Below, piece by piece: positions 18,742 to 29,215 of a stretch of 64,000 nucleotides of DNA. The notes beneath the pieces were generated by a model. The model did no database searches, was not told the origin of the DNA, and saw only the letters and a program-made list of their open reading frames with translations. The DNA comes from Caryophanales bacterium (GTDB lineage Bacteria; Bacillota; Bacilli; Bacillales; Amphibacillaceae), in assembly GCA_029257405.1 (NCBI GenBank), contig JARIBO010000050.1, positions 1-64,000 on the forward strand, read 5' to 3'. The number at the start of each line of letters is the position of its first letter. The first letter of the stretch is position 1. The position numbers were made by a program, and so were the translations under genes.

Positions 18742-19740
18742 ATGCGAATCGCAATAGATGCAATGGGCGGGGACAACGCTCCAAAAGTAATTGTTCAAGG
18801 AGCTATGCAAGCCATAAAAGAAGAAAAGAACTTATCAATTACGCTTATTGGCGATGAAGTTCAAATTAGAAAACATTTAACTCATGAAGAAAGAATTGTT
18901 ATCGTTCATACTGATGAAGTTATAACCGGTGAGGATGATCCAACTCGAGCAATTAGACGGAAAAAAAATTCATCTCTTGTTTTGATGGCACAAGAAGTTA
19001 AGCAAGGACGCGCAGATGCTTGTATTTCTGCAGGTAATACAGGTGCTTTAGTTGTGGCAGGCCTGTTAATTGTAGGTAGAATGAAAGGGATAGAACGCCC
19101 TGCTTTAAGTCCTACATTACCGACAAAAAATAAAACAGGATTTTTATTATTAGACGCCGGAGCAAATGTTGATGCCAATGCGAATAACCTCGTACAATAT
19201 GGTGTGATGGGATCTATTTATGCTGAAAAGGTAAAAGGTATAAGTAATCCTAAGATTGCACTGCTAAATGTTGGAACTGAGGATACAAAAGGAAATAATG
19301 TAACGAAAGAAGCATTTCAATTGCTAAAAGAAGCGCCAATTAACTTCATTGGAAATATTGAAGCGCGTGATTTATTAGCTGGTGTAGCAGATGTCGTGGT
19401 TACCGATGGCTTTAGTGGAAACATTACTTTAAAATCAATTGAAGGTACAGCAATGTATGTGCTAGATCTTTTAAAAGGCGTATTAACCTCTTCATTAAAA
19501 ACGAAATTAGCAGCAGGCTTAATTAAAAAAGATTTAATGTCTTTAAAAGAACAATTAGATTATCCTGAATATGGTGGAGCAGCATTGTTTGGTTTAAAAG
19601 CACCTGTGATTAAGTCTCATGGTTCGTCAAATGAACGAGCAGTTTATCATACAATAAAACAAGCATGTAACATGATTGATAATAATGTTATGAATGTAAT
19701 AAACGAAACAATCCAATCGATGAATAAAAAGGAGAAATAA
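18742..19740 (+). CDS. plsX: Phosphate acyltransferase PlsX
   Basis: A 332-residue enzyme that converts acyl-ACP to acyl-phosphate, the donor for PlsY in phosphatidic acid synthesis. Typical segments: [13 protein letters not shown] at the start, [13 protein letters not shown], and [13 protein letters not shown]. It is a peripheral membrane protein. Start one base after fapR with AAAGGAG upstream; fabD begins one base after its stop. It also uses the acyl-phosphate pathway fed by FakA. Confidence 0.97.
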   Translation: MRIAIDAMGGDNAPKVIVQGAMQAIKEEKNLSITLIGDEVQIRKHLTHEERIVIVHTDEVITGEDDPTRAIRRKKNSSLVLMAQEVKQGRADACISAGNTGALVVAGLLIVGRMKGIERPALSPTLPTKNKTGFLLLDAGANVDANANNLVQYGVMGSIYAEKVKGISNPKIALLNVGTEDTKGNNVTKEAFQLLKEAPINFIGNIEARDLLAGVADVVVTDGFSGNITLKSIEGTAMYVLDLLKGVLTSSLKTKLAAGLIKKDLMSLKEQLDYPEYGGAALFGLKAPVIKSHGSSNERAVYHTIKQACNMIDNNVMNVINETIQSMNKKEK

Positions 19741-19741
19741 A

Positions 19742-20677
19742 ATGAAAAAAGTAGCTTTTATGTTTCCTGGACAAGGTTCACAAGCTGTAGGAATGGGTAA
19801 AGATTTTTATAAATCAGATGAAATAAAATCATTGTACAGTCAAGCTAACGATGTTTTAGGAAAAGATATTAAAGAATTAATGTTTGAAGGGCCAGCAGAA
19901 GAACTAACAGAAACAGAGAATGCACAACCTGCATTATTGCTTAATAGTATTGTAGCTTATACTTTATTAGAAAAAGAAGGTATTAAGCCAGTTATGACGG
20001 TAGGACATAGTTTAGGCGAGTATAGTGCGCTCGTTGCAGCTAAATCTCTGAAGCTAGAAGAAGCTTTACCACTTGTAGCAACACGAGGTAATTTAATGGA
20101 AAAAGCATTTCCAAAAGGCCAAGGTACAATGGCAGCAGTATTAGGTTTAAGCCAAGCAGAAATAGAAAATGAGCTAATTAAGATTGATAAAGATGAAGTT
20201 GTTGATATTGCTAACTTAAATTGTCCGGGTCAAATTGTAATATCTGGTTCAAAAAAAGGCATTGATCAAGCAGAAGAAGTTTTAAAAGAAGCAGGAGCAA
20301 GAAGAGTTTTACCACTAAATGTAAGTGGTCCTTTCCATTCAAGATTAATGGAAAAAGCAAATACAGAATTTGAAAAATCGCTTAATCAAGTCGATTTAAC
20401 GAATGCGGAAATACCTGTATATGCTAATGTAACAGCAAATCCAGTAGAAGATAGTAAAGAAATTAAAGACTTATTAATGAAGCAGTTATATTCACCTGTT
20501 CGTTTTGAAGAATCGATTAATAATATGCTAAAATCAGATATCGATGCTTTTGTAGAAGTTGGAACAGGTAAAGTTTTAAGTGGACTTGTTAAAAAAATTG
20601 ATCGTAAAGCTAAAACATTTTCAGTTCAAGATGAGAAGTCACTAAAAGAATTTTTAACTTGGTACCATGAAGACTAA
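19742..20677 (+). CDS. fabD: Malonyl-CoA:ACP S-malonyltransferase FabD
   Basis: A 311-residue enzyme that loads malonate onto acyl carrier protein for type II fatty acid synthesis. The N-terminal MFPGQGSQ motif, nucleophile Ser90 in GHSLGEY and the catalytic histidine in GPFHSRLM are all present. It lies in the FapR operon between plsX and fabG. Confidence 0.97.
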   Translation: MKKVAFMFPGQGSQAVGMGKDFYKSDEIKSLYSQANDVLGKDIKELMFEGPAEELTETENAQPALLLNSIVAYTLLEKEGIKPVMTVGHSLGEYSALVAAKSLKLEEALPLVATRGNLMEKAFPKGQGTMAAVLGLSQAEIENELIKIDKDEVVDIANLNCPGQIVISGSKKGIDQAEEVLKEAGARRVLPLNVSGPFHSRLMEKANTEFEKSLNQVDLTNAEIPVYANVTANPVEDSKEIKDLLMKQLYSPVRFEESINNMLKSDIDAFVEVGTGKVLSGLVKKIDRKAKTFSVQDEKSLKEFLTWYHED

Positions 20678-20703
20678 TATTTTAATTTTGGAGGTGAAAG
20701 TAT

Positions 20704-21444
20704 ATGTTAAAAGGTAAAAATGCTATAGTAACAGGTGCTTCAAGAGGTATTGGACGTGCTATTGCAATCGAATTCGCTAATCAAGGCGCAAATGTCGTTG
20801 TGAATTATTCAGGGAATGAAAAAAAAGCTAATGAAGTTGTTGAAGAGCTTAAACAATTAGGCGTAAAGTCATTTTCACTTAAGGCAAATGTCGCCGATGA
20901 AAAAGATGTTAAAATGTTAATAAAAGAAACACTTAAAGAATTTGGTACAATTGATATTTTAGTTAATAATGCAGGTATTGCTCGTGATAATTTACTTATA
21001 CGTATGAAAGAAGCAGATTTTGATGAAGTAATTGATATTAATTTAAAAGGTACATTCCTTTGTATTAAAGCTGTTTCTAGACAAATGATGAAGCAAAGAA
21101 GTGGTCGAATTATTAATGTTGCTTCTATTGTTGGAGTAAGTGGGAATCCAGGCCAAGCAAACTATGTAGCAGCAAAAGCAGGCGTTATTGGCTTAACTAA
21201 ATCTGTTGCTCAAGAATTAGCGTCAAGAAATATACTCGTTAATGCTGTCGCTCCAGGATTCATCAAAACTGATATGACTGATCAATTAGATGACAGTCAA
21301 CAAGAAGCAATTAAAAGTCAAATACCACTTGAAAAGTTAGGTTCACCAGCTGATGTAGCTAGAGTTGTCAGGTTTTTAGCAACAGAAGACTCTGCCTATA
21401 TGACAGGGCAAACGATACATGTTGACGGTGGCATGGTTATGTAA
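20704..21444 (+). CDS. fabG: 3-oxoacyl-[ACP] reductase FabG
   Basis: A 246-residue short-chain dehydrogenase that reduces beta-ketoacyl-ACP with NADPH. The cofactor motif [10 protein letters not shown] is at residues 10-19, with catalytic Ser141, Tyr154 and Lys158 (ANYVAAKAG) and NNAG in between. The ATG at 20704 has GGAGGTGAAAG upstream. The operon context (fabD before, acpP after) supports FabG rather than another short-chain dehydrogenase. Confidence 0.96.
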   Translation: MLKGKNAIVTGASRGIGRAIAIEFANQGANVVVNYSGNEKKANEVVEELKQLGVKSFSLKANVADEKDVKMLIKETLKEFGTIDILVNNAGIARDNLLIRMKEADFDEVIDINLKGTFLCIKAVSRQMMKQRSGRIINVASIVGVSGNPGQANYVAAKAGVIGLTKSVAQELASRNILVNAVAPGFIKTDMTDQLDDSQQEAIKSQIPLEKLGSPADVARVVRFLATEDSAYMTGQTIHVDGGMVM

Positions 21445-21502
21445 TATGATAACGTTTAGAGTTAGAAGTAATCAAATAACTCATAGGGAGGAGGTGAAAG
21501 AG

Positions 21503-21733
21503 ATGTCAGAAGTATTTAATCGTGTAAAAGAAATTATTGTAGAACAATTAGATGTAGAAGAAGCAAGAGTTACAATGGAAGCCTCTTTCAGAGATGATTT
21601 AGAAGCGGACTCATTAGATGTTGTAGAATTAGTTATGGAACTTGAAGACGAATTCGATATCGAGATTGCAGATGATGAAGCAGAACAAATTAATACTGTT
21701 GGTGATGCAGTTAATCACATTGAGAATAAATAA
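21503..21733 (+). CDS. acpP: Acyl carrier protein
   Basis: A 76-residue acidic carrier of growing acyl chains. The phosphopantetheine attachment site is Ser37 in [10 protein letters not shown]. The ATG at 21503 has GGGAGGAGGTG upstream; earlier in-frame ATGs overlap fabG and give a non-ACP extension, so they are rejected. It is the last lipid gene before a strong terminator. Confidence 0.97.
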   Translation: MSEVFNRVKEIIVEQLDVEEARVTMEASFRDDLEADSLDVVELVMELEDEFDIEIADDEAEQINTVGDAVNHIENK

Positions 21734-21774
21734 TTTATATGTAGTAAAAAATAATGTCTACATAAAATAAAGTA

Positions 21775-21805
21775 CAAAAAAGTCTCGCGTTAGCGAGACT
21801 TTTTC
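21775..21805 (+). terminator. Intrinsic terminator after acpP
   Basis: Stem AAAAAGTCTCGC / GCGAGACTTTTT with a 4-base loop and T-run. It ends the FapR operon; rnc lies just downstream with its own ribosome binding site. Confidence 0.88.
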
Positions 21806-21831
21806 ATTAAAATATAGGAGGTGAAATAACA

Positions 21832-22521
21832 GTGAAAGTAAATAAGTTTGAAGATCAATTTAAACTCAAATTTGATAATAAGGAATTGTTAATTCAAGCA
21901 TTTACCCATTCATCGTATGTGAATGAGCATCGGCAAAACAAGTTAATGGATAATGAACGTTTAGAATTTCTAGGTGACGCTGTATTAGAATTAGGTGTTT
22001 CTGAATATTTATATAATGAATACACTTCAATGCCTGAAGGAGAAATGACAAAGTTACGCGCTACATTTGTATGTGAAGAATCACTTTACTATTTTTCAAA
22101 TGTTTTAAACTTTAATGAATTTATCTTACTTGGAAAAGGTGAAGAGCAAACAGGTGGAAGAGATAGACAAGCGTTGCTTGCTGATGTCTTTGAAGCGTTT
22201 TTAGGGGCATTATTTATTGATCAGGGATTTAAAGAAGTCATTAAATTTTTAAATGAATTTGTATTTCCAAATATTATGACCGGTGCTTTTTCGTATGCGA
22301 TGGATTATAAAAGTGAGTTACAAGAACTTATTCAACGTCGTAAAAACTTTAAACTTAGCTATGATATTATAGAAGAACGTGGTCCTTCTCATAGTAAAGA
22401 GTTTGTTGCAGAAGTGAAAGTAAATGATGAATTTTCGAAGATAGGTATAGGTAGAACTAAAAAAGAAGCAGAACAACGAGCAGCACAAAATATGTTAACA
22501 GAGTTAAACCATAACAGTTAA
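21832..22521 (+). CDS. rnc: Ribonuclease III
   Basis: A 229-residue double-strand-specific endonuclease acting in rRNA maturation and antisense RNA decay. The signature NERLEFLGD is at 41-49, the second acidic motif is in ADVFEAFLGAL, and a double-stranded RNA-binding domain covers about 155-227 (YKSELQELIQ..KKEAEQRAA). It starts with GTG at 21832 behind GGAGGTGAAA. It lies after a terminator, with no clear promoter of its own, and before a convergent small gene. Confidence 0.95.
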   Translation: MKVNKFEDQFKLKFDNKELLIQAFTHSSYVNEHRQNKLMDNERLEFLGDAVLELGVSEYLYNEYTSMPEGEMTKLRATFVCEESLYYFSNVLNFNEFILLGKGEEQTGGRDRQALLADVFEAFLGALFIDQGFKEVIKFLNEFVFPNIMTGAFSYAMDYKSELQELIQRRKNFKLSYDIIEERGPSHSKEFVAEVKVNDEFSKIGIGRTKKEAEQRAAQNMLTELNHNS

Positions 22522-22525
22522 ACAT

Positions 22526-22567
22526 ATAATAAAAAGCTGTTTTAAAGTTAAAACAGCTTTTTATTAT
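22526..22567. terminator. Bidirectional terminator between rnc and the DUF1128 gene
   Basis: A perfect 20-base inverted repeat (ATAATAAAAAGCTGTTTTAA and its complement) with a 2-base centre. A-runs and T-runs flank the GC core on both sides, so it serves both convergent genes. Confidence 0.9.
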
Positions 22568-22570
22568 AAG

Positions 22571-22792
22571 TTATTTTCGGACAGAACGTAATTCATCAAT
22601 GAATGCATGCTTTTCATTGATGCTTAACTGTTGTTTTTTTACGACCATATCGTACATGAATTTTAGATCATCGTAACGATTAATATCATAATCTTTTTCA
22701 TCGACTAAAATTCGATTTGCAATATCTAATCGTTCAGCTAATTCATTTAAAATATATTTTAAATTTTCTTGGGTAGGTTCATTTAAGTTCAT
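22571..22792 (-). CDS. DUF1128 / UPF0435 family protein (YfkK-like)
   Basis: A 73-residue charged, predicted helical protein. The order of features (PTQENLKYILNELAERLDI, a central YDDLKFMYDMV, and the C-terminal LSINEKHAFIDELRSVRK) resembles the UPF0435 proteins of Bacillus (YfkK). Its function is unknown. It has AAAGGAG on the minus strand and an extended -10 (TGATATAAT) 44 bases upstream. It is inserted in reverse between rnc and smc, which are usually adjacent in B. subtilis. Its identity rests on memory of the family, so it is moderately sure. Confidence 0.75.
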   Translation of the reverse strand: MNLNEPTQENLKYILNELAERLDIANRILVDEKDYDINRYDDLKFMYDMVVKKQQLSINEKHAFIDELRSVRK

Positions 22793-22835
22793 TTATTCTA
22801 CTCCTTTTATTATATTAAAGTAAATGCTGGATTTT

Positions 22836-22841
22836 ATTATA
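22836..22841 (-). promoter_or_regulatory. Extended -10 promoter for the DUF1128 gene
   Basis: Minus strand TGATATAAT, a full -10 hexamer with TGn extension, lies 44 bases upstream of the start codon. No -35 match is visible at 17 bases. Confidence 0.45.
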
Positions 22842-22912
22842 TCATAGATTAAACTTAAAAAAAATCCAAGTCATATCTAGTTAGTTGTTCCGAGATAAAA
22901 AGGAGAATGTTT

Positions 22913-25900
22913 ATGTTTTTAAAACAATTAGATACTGTTGGTTTTAAATCTTTTGCCGAAAGAACAAAAATTGATTTTGTAGAAGGCGTAACTGCAGTAG
23001 TTGGGCCAAATGGTAGTGGTAAAAGTAATATTATAGACGCGGTTCGCTGGGTGCTAGGTGAGCAATCAGCGAAATCTTTGCGTGGGACAAAAATGGAAGA
23101 CGTGATTTTTCAAGGTAGTGACACAAGACATCCTTTAAATTTTGCAGAAGTAACTCTACTGTTAAATAATGAATCCAATGAATTACCAATAGATTATAAA
23201 GAAGTTAGTATAACAAGACGTGTTTATCGTTCGGGGGATAGTGAGTTCTATATTAATAAACAAGCTTGTAGATTAAAAGATATTATTGATTTATTTATGG
23301 ACTCAGGATTAGGAAAAGAAGCCTTTACAATTATCGGACAGGGTAAAGTGGAAGAAATCTTAAGTTCAAAAGCAGAAGAAAGACGATCTATTTTTGAAGA
23401 AGCTGCTGGTGTATTAAAGTATAAACAAAGAAAACGTCAAGCTGAATTTAAATTACTCGAAACAGAAGATAATTTACATCGTGTTGAAGATATTATTTAT
23501 GAGATAGAACAACAAATTACGCCATTAAAGAACCAAGCAGAAATAGCACAAAGATTTATTACAAAAAATAAACAGTTGAAAAAAATTGAAATTAGTATGC
23601 TAATTACAGAAATAAGTGAAAAGCATCATGTTTGGCAATTATTACTTAAAGAAATAGAAAATATAAAGGATGAAGAAATTAAATTATCAACACATATCCA
23701 AACAGAAGAAGTTAAATTAACTAAACGTAAAGAAGTTATTAATCAAATTGATTTAAATTTACAAAAAATCCAAAAACAATTATTAATTGCAACAGAAGCG
23801 TTAGAAAATACTGAAGGTAAAAGAAACGTTTTGCAAGAAAGGTTAAAACACCTCTCTTTAAATAAAGAAAGTTTAGAAAATGAATTAAAGGAAATAAAAA
23901 AAGAAAGAGCAGAAAAATTAGAAATAATTAAAACTGAAGAAAAGAAACTCACTCAACTATCAAAAGAACATGAAAGCTTTTTAATTGAAATTAAAAGAAT
24001 AAAAAAAGAATTACAAGCTACCGGTATTGAATTAACTAACAAGATAGAAAATTTAAAAGGCGATTATATAGAAGTACTTAATGAACAAGCGGTTAAAAGA
24101 AATGAACTAAACATTGGTAAAAACAGAATAAAAGAAATTACTGAATCACACGATTCGGAATTATTAAGACAAAAAAACAAATTAAACGAACGTGAAAAAT
24201 ATAAACATGATCTAACTCGTCTTGATAATAAGCTTATAGAAGAAACAACTCTATTAGAAAATTATAAAAATAAAATCAAGCTTGAAACACATGAGCTTAA
24301 TAAAAATCAACTTAAGTATGAAGAAATGCGAAGTAAGCTACAAGAAGCATTTGAAAAAATAGCTCGCTTGAATTCTAGAAAAGAGACTTTAGAAGAGATG
24401 CGAGACAGTTTTCAGGGCTATTTTTTTGGTGTGAAAGAAGTATTAAAAGCTGCTAAAAGTAATAAATTATCACATATATATGGCATTGTTTTAGATTTAA
24501 TCGATGTTCCAGTTAAGTATATTACTGCTATAGATACTGTTTTAGGTGGTCAAGCGCAAAATATTATCGTTCAAGATGATGTTTCTGCTAGATCTGCAAT
24601 TAATTGGTTAAGAGCAGAGAATAAAGGACGCGCAACCTTTCTTCCAATTGACTCTATCAATGAAAGATTAATTCCCCAGTCTGTAATAAAAAACATAACT
24701 ACACATGCTGGATTTATCGGGATAGCAACTAATCTCGTAAAAACAAAAGAAGCATATCAAAAAGTAATTAATTATTTAATGGGAAATATAATTGTTGCAA
24801 AAACGCTAAAAGACGCAAACGAAATAGCTACATTAACAAATAAAAGATACCGAATAGTAACACTAGACGGTGACGTAGTTTATCCTGGAGGCTCGATGTC
24901 GGGAGGAGCTAAGCGACAAAATAATCAATCTTTATTTACACGTGAAAAAGACTTAGAAGAGTTGAAAAATAAGCTAGTTGAATTTAAACAACGAACAGAA
25001 ATTTATAAAAACGAAACAAAAAAGCAATTGACATTAGTTGAGGAAAATAAAAAAAATATAGAAAAAATGAATAAGTCTGAAGAAAAGCATACATTAATAT
25101 TTAATGAACTTATGGAGAGTAAGCAACAAATAAACTCAAAATATAAAGAATTAAATGATTATTTATTTATTTATGATATGAATCAAGAGCAAACAGAAAA
25201 AGAAAAAAAAGAACTCGTTTTAAAAATAGAAATTATAAATGAAGAATTAGAGTTATTATCAAATGAATTAATCGAAATAAATAAAAAAATAGAAATTTTA
25301 TCTGAAAAACAAAGTAAGAGTCAGGCTAATCACACAAAGCTAAATTCTGAGTTGCATAAACACGAAATAAAACGTGCTGAAAGTGAAGAGCGACTCAAAC
25401 ATCAAAAAGAAACTAATTATCGAGTTGAAGGAGAGCATCAATCATTAATAAGAAAAGAACAAGAAATAAAAAATAAACTACAAAATATAATTGATTTAGC
25501 AAAAGAAGCAGATACTGCAAAAAACATGGATCAAATAATTAAAGAAAAAGAAAGAGAAAAAGAAAAAATTGTATTTGAATTATCAAATGAAAGAAAGAAA
25601 CTAACTGAAGTAGATACATTATTTAAAGATTCTGAACGGGAATTGGGAGAAGAAATTAAAAAACGCGATAAAATAATAATCAAACATCAAGAAGCCGAAG
25701 TAAAAGCTAACCGCTTAGATGTATCTTTGGAAACTCAAATAGCTCATTTACAAAACACTTATTCAATTAGCTTTGATAGGGCTGAAAAAGAATACCAAAA
25801 AATTAAAAACATAAATGAAGCTAAAAAAGAAGTGGATTTTTTAAAGGAAGAAATAAAAAATCTAGGAAATGTCAATACAGGATCAATTGAAGAATATAAA

Positions 25901-26476
25901 AGAATTAAAGAAAGATATACTTTTATTACAACACAGCAACAAGACTTATTAGAAGCTAAAAAAACACTTTATGAAGTTATTTCTGAAATGGATAAAGAAA
26001 TGATTGCTTTATTCAGTAAAACATTTTATCAAATTCAAAAAGAGTTTTCTGTTGTCTTTAAAGAATTATTTGGAGGCGGGCATGCTGAACTTTCACTTAG
26101 TGATCCAAATAACCTTTTAGATACAGGGATAAATATTGTTGCGAGACCTCCAGGAAAAAAATTAAGATCACTAAGCTTACTGTCTGGTGGAGAACGATCA
26201 TTGACTGCAATTGCACTTTTGTTTTCAATATTAAAAGTTAGACCAGTTCCTTTTTGTATTTTAGATGAAGTAGAAGCGGCACTTGATGAAGCAAATGTTG
26301 TTCGCTTTGCAAAATATGTTAAAATGCATAGTGATGATATGCAATTTATAGTAATCACTCATAGAAGAGGTACGATGGAAGAAGCAGATGCACTTTATGG
26401 TGTAACAATGCAAGAATCTGGCGTTTCTCGACTAGTGTCTGTTCGTTTAGAAGATACTAAGAAATTAATTAAATAA
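22913..26476 (+). CDS. smc: Chromosome partition protein SMC
   Basis: A 1187-residue condensin ATPase. Walker A GPNGSGKS is at 31-38, coiled coils flank a hinge at about 505-665 (GIVLDLIDVP..GGAKRQNNQS), and the C-terminal head has the ABC signature LSGGERS near 1089 and Walker B FCILDEVEAALD. It loads near the origin through ParB and organises the chromosome. Of two ATGs (22907 and 22913), 22913 is chosen because AAAAGGAG lies 7 bases before it and the family begins MFLK. Confidence 0.97.
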   Translation: MFLKQLDTVGFKSFAERTKIDFVEGVTAVVGPNGSGKSNIIDAVRWVLGEQSAKSLRGTKMEDVIFQGSDTRHPLNFAEVTLLLNNESNELPIDYKEVSITRRVYRSGDSEFYINKQACRLKDIIDLFMDSGLGKEAFTIIGQGKVEEILSSKAEERRSIFEEAAGVLKYKQRKRQAEFKLLETEDNLHRVEDIIYEIEQQITPLKNQAEIAQRFITKNKQLKKIEISMLITEISEKHHVWQLLLKEIENIKDEEIKLSTHIQTEEVKLTKRKEVINQIDLNLQKIQKQLLIATEALENTEGKRNVLQERLKHLSLNKESLENELKEIKKERAEKLEIIKTEEKKLTQLSKEHESFLIEIKRIKKELQATGIELTNKIENLKGDYIEVLNEQAVKRNELNIGKNRIKEITESHDSELLRQKNKLNEREKYKHDLTRLDNKLIEETTLLENYKNKIKLETHELNKNQLKYEEMRSKLQEAFEKIARLNSRKETLEEMRDSFQGYFFGVKEVLKAAKSNKLSHIYGIVLDLIDVPVKYITAIDTVLGGQAQNIIVQDDVSARSAINWLRAENKGRATFLPIDSINERLIPQSVIKNITTHAGFIGIATNLVKTKEAYQKVINYLMGNIIVAKTLKDANEIATLTNKRYRIVTLDGDVVYPGGSMSGGAKRQNNQSLFTREKDLEELKNKLVEFKQRTEIYKNETKKQLTLVEENKKNIEKMNKSEEKHTLIFNELMESKQQINSKYKELNDYLFIYDMNQEQTEKEKKELVLKIEIINEELELLSNELIEINKKIEILSEKQSKSQANHTKLNSELHKHEIKRAESEERLKHQKETNYRVEGEHQSLIRKEQEIKNKLQNIIDLAKEADTAKNMDQIIKEKEREKEKIVFELSNERKKLTEVDTLFKDSERELGEEIKKRDKIIIKHQEAEVKANRLDVSLETQIAHLQNTYSISFDRAEKEYQKIKNINEAKKEVDFLKEEIKNLGNVNTGSIEEYKRIKERYTFITTQQQDLLEAKKTLYEVISEMDKEMIALFSKTFYQIQKEFSVVFKELFGGGHAELSLSDPNNLLDTGINIVARPPGKKLRSLSLLSGGERSLTAIALLFSILKVRPVPFCILDEVEAALDEANVVRFAKYVKMHSDDMQFIVITHRRGTMEEADALYGVTMQESGVSRLVSVRLEDTKKLIK

Positions 26477-26506
26477 TAAAACACACAATTTGAAAGGAAG
26501 TTATCA

Positions 26507-27487
26507 ATGAGTTTTTTTAATCGTTTAAAAAGTAAATTCATAAAAGAAGAAGAAACAACTGATAAATATAAAGAAGGAATGACTAAAACAAGACAAAGCT
26601 TTACAAGTAAACTTAATAATCTAATTGCCCGTTATCGATTAGTAGATGAAGACTTTTTTGAAGAGCTAGAAGAAGTGTTAATCTCATCTGATGTGGGCGT
26701 TATGACAGTTATGGAATTAATTGATGAATTAAAATTAGAAGTACAACGCAGAAACATCAAAGAAACTAGAAAAATGACAGAAGTTATTTCAGAAAAATTA
26801 GTAGATATCTATTATGGTGATGACGAAGACGACGTTGAAAAAATTAACTATCAAGAAGATGGTCTAACAGTTATTTTGGTTGTAGGTGTAAATGGTGTAG
26901 GTAAAACAACTTCAATTGGAAAATTAGCTCATCAATTAAAATCAGAAAATAAACATGTTGTCTTAGCTGCCGGTGATACATTTAGAGCAGGAGCGATTGA
27001 ACAATTAGAAGAATGGGGAAAGTTTGCAGATGTAGATGTAATTAAGCAAACTGAAGGAAGTGATCCTGCTGCAGTTATTTTTGATGCAATTCAAGCAGCT
27101 AAGTCTCGAAAAGCAGATGTTTTAATTTGTGATACTGCAGGTAGGTTGCAAAATAAGGTCAATTTAATGAACGAGTTAGAAAAAGTCAATCGAATTATTA
27201 CACGTGAGATACCTGAGGCACCTCATGAAACTTTACTTGTATTAGACGGTACAACAGGACAAAATGCAATGAATCAAGCTAAAGTGTTTGCAGAAGCTAC
27301 CAATGTTTCTGGTATTGTTTTAACAAAACTTGACGGAACGGCTAAGGGTGGAATCGTAGTAGCGATTAAGCATGAATTAAATATACCTGTTAAATTAGTT
27401 GGTTTTGGTGAAGGTATTAATGACCTTCGTAAATTTGACGCACATGCATTTGTTTATGGCTTATTTTCAGATATGTTAGAAGAATAA
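26507..27487 (+). CDS. ftsY: Signal recognition particle receptor FtsY
   Basis: A 326-residue SRP receptor GTPase that docks ribosome-SRP complexes at the membrane. An N domain is followed by the G domain with [10 protein letters not shown] near 127-136, DTAGRLQNK, and the [10 protein letters not shown] segment. It lacks the long acidic A domain seen in E. coli, as in many Bacilli. It is 30 bases after smc, and its stop overlaps the region of the ylxM start. Confidence 0.97.
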   Translation: MSFFNRLKSKFIKEEETTDKYKEGMTKTRQSFTSKLNNLIARYRLVDEDFFEELEEVLISSDVGVMTVMELIDELKLEVQRRNIKETRKMTEVISEKLVDIYYGDDEDDVEKINYQEDGLTVILVVGVNGVGKTTSIGKLAHQLKSENKHVVLAAGDTFRAGAIEQLEEWGKFADVDVIKQTEGSDPAAVIFDAIQAAKSRKADVLICDTAGRLQNKVNLMNELEKVNRIITREIPEAPHETLLVLDGTTGQNAMNQAKVFAEATNVSGIVLTKLDGTAKGGIVVAIKHELNIPVKLVGFGEGINDLRKFDAHAFVYGLFSDMLEE

Positions 27488-27513
27488 TGAAAGAAAAAGA
27501 TGGGGTGACAGTC

Positions 27514-27843
27514 ATGTTAGAAAAAACAACGCGAATAAATTTTTTGTATGATTATTATTCATCTCTATTAACAGACAAACAAAAAAACTATATGTCACTC
27601 TATTACCATGAAGATTATTCTTTAGGAGAAATTGCAGAACAAACAAAGGTGTCAAGACAGGCTGTATATGATAATATTAAACGAACAGAAAGTTTACTTG
27701 AAAACTATGAAGAAAATTTGAAATTGTATGAAAAAAACACTAAAAGAAGTATAATACTAAAGGAAGTCAAAGACCTTATTAAAAATAATGGTTCTAAAGA
27801 GTTAATATTACAAAAGCTAACCACGTTAGTTAATATAAATTAG
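27514..27843 (+). CDS. ylxM: YlxM/p13-like SRP-associated DNA-binding-type protein
   Basis: A 109-residue protein starting [15 protein letters not shown], matching YlxM (UPF0122), which has a sigma-70 region 4-like helix-turn-helix ([21 protein letters not shown]). It sits between ftsY and ffh in Firmicutes and in streptococci modulates SRP GTPase activity. An ATG at 27487 overlapping the ftsY stop would add nine residues; 27514 is preferred for its GGGGTGA site and family alignment. Confidence 0.9.
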   Translation: MLEKTTRINFLYDYYSSLLTDKQKNYMSLYYHEDYSLGEIAEQTKVSRQAVYDNIKRTESLLENYEENLKLYEKNTKRSIILKEVKDLIKNNGSKELILQKLTTLVNIN

Positions 27844-27856
27844 GAGGATTTCTTCT

Positions 27857-29200
27857 ATGGCATTTGAAGGATTATCAGATCGCTTACAAGATACGATAAA
27901 GAAAATTACTGGTAAAGGTAAAGTAAGTGAACAAGATGTAAATATGATGGCACGTGAAATCCGTTTAGCTTTACTTGAAGCGGATGTTAATTTTAAAGTT
28001 GTTAAAGATTTTATTAAAATAATTAAAGAACGTTCAATTGGTGCCGACGTGATGGAAAGTTTAACGCCAGGGCAACAAGTAATTAAAATTGTTCAAGAAG
28101 AATTGTCTGAACTAATGGGTGGTTCACAAAGTAAAATAGCAGTAAGTGATCGCCCCCCAACAGTAATTATGATGGTTGGATTACAAGGTGCGGGTAAAAC
28201 AACAACGACTGGTAAACTAGCTAACTTATTAAGAAAACAACATAATCGTAAGCCATTATTAGTTGCATGTGACGTCTATCGTCCAGCAGCAATTAAGCAA
28301 TTGCAAACTTTAGGTGGTCAATTAGATATGCCTGTATTTGAAGAAGGTACAGAAGCAAATCCAGTTGATATAGCTAAAAATGCGATTGAATATGCTAAAG
28401 AACATCATCATGATTATGTGTTAATTGACACAGCAGGCCGCTTACACGTTGATAATGAATTGATGGATGAGTTAAGTGAAATAAAAGAAAGTCTTAATCC
28501 AGATGAAATATTTTTAGTAGTTGATTCAATGACAGGTCAAGATGCTGTAAATGTAGCTGAATCATTTGATGAAAAGTTAGATATTTCAGGAGTTGTCTTA
28601 ACAAAATTAGATGGTGATACACGAGGCGGGGCAGCACTTTCAATTAGAACAGTAACTGAAAAACCAATTAAGTTTATTGGTGTTGGCGAAAGATTAGATG
28701 AACTTGAAGAGTTCCATCCTGACCGAATGGCTTCACGTATTTTAGGTATGGGTGATGTACTTAGTTTAATTGAAAAGGCAGAAACAAATATCGATGAGAA
28801 ACAAGCAAAAGAAATGCAAGAAAAGATGCGTACAGCAAGCTTTACTTTTGACGACTTTTTAGAGCAAATGGGACAAGTAAAACAAATGGGGCCATTAGAT
28901 GAGCTACTTGGAATGATTCCAGGCGCTAATAAAATGAAGGGCATGAAAAATGCTCAACTTGATGATAAACAAATCGTGCATATCGAAGCGATTATTCAAT
29001 CAATGACAGCAAAAGAAAGACAAGATCCTAGTTTAATGAATGCGAGTCGTAAAAGACGTATCGCTAAAGGTTCAGGTACAACAGTATCTCAAGTAAATCG
29101 ACTCCTTAAACAATTTAATGATATGCAAAAAATGATGAAACAAATGATGAATTCACAAAAAGGTAAAAAAGGAAAAGGGATGAACTTTCCATTTATGTAG
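27857..29200 (+). CDS. ffh: Signal recognition particle protein Ffh
   Basis: A 447-residue GTPase that binds 4.5S/scRNA and signal sequences. The N domain is followed by the G domain (GLQGAGKTTTTGK near 107, DTAGRLH, TKLDGDTRGG) and a methionine-rich M domain at about 300-447 ending in a Met-Lys tail. It starts ATG with TAGGAGG upstream. The ftsY-ylxM-ffh order is the standard SRP cluster. Confidence 0.97.
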   Translation: MAFEGLSDRLQDTIKKITGKGKVSEQDVNMMAREIRLALLEADVNFKVVKDFIKIIKERSIGADVMESLTPGQQVIKIVQEELSELMGGSQSKIAVSDRPPTVIMMVGLQGAGKTTTTGKLANLLRKQHNRKPLLVACDVYRPAAIKQLQTLGGQLDMPVFEEGTEANPVDIAKNAIEYAKEHHHDYVLIDTAGRLHVDNELMDELSEIKESLNPDEIFLVVDSMTGQDAVNVAESFDEKLDISGVVLTKLDGDTRGGAALSIRTVTEKPIKFIGVGERLDELEEFHPDRMASRILGMGDVLSLIEKAETNIDEKQAKEMQEKMRTASFTFDDFLEQMGQVKQMGPLDELLGMIPGANKMKGMKNAQLDDKQIVHIEAIIQSMTAKERQDPSLMNASRKRRIAKGSGTTVSQVNRLLKQFNDMQKMMKQMMNSQKGKKGKGMNFPFM

Positions 29201-29215
29201 ATTAGGGGAATGTAG

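Noticed and set aside
23600-26000. Lys/Glu-rich AT-rich stretch looking like low-complexity or foreign DNA
   Set aside because: It encodes the SMC coiled coils, whose composition explains it.
28537-28944. 135-codon minus-strand frame inside ffh
   Set aside because: Antisense shadow of the Ffh G/M domains; no ribosome binding site or family resemblance.
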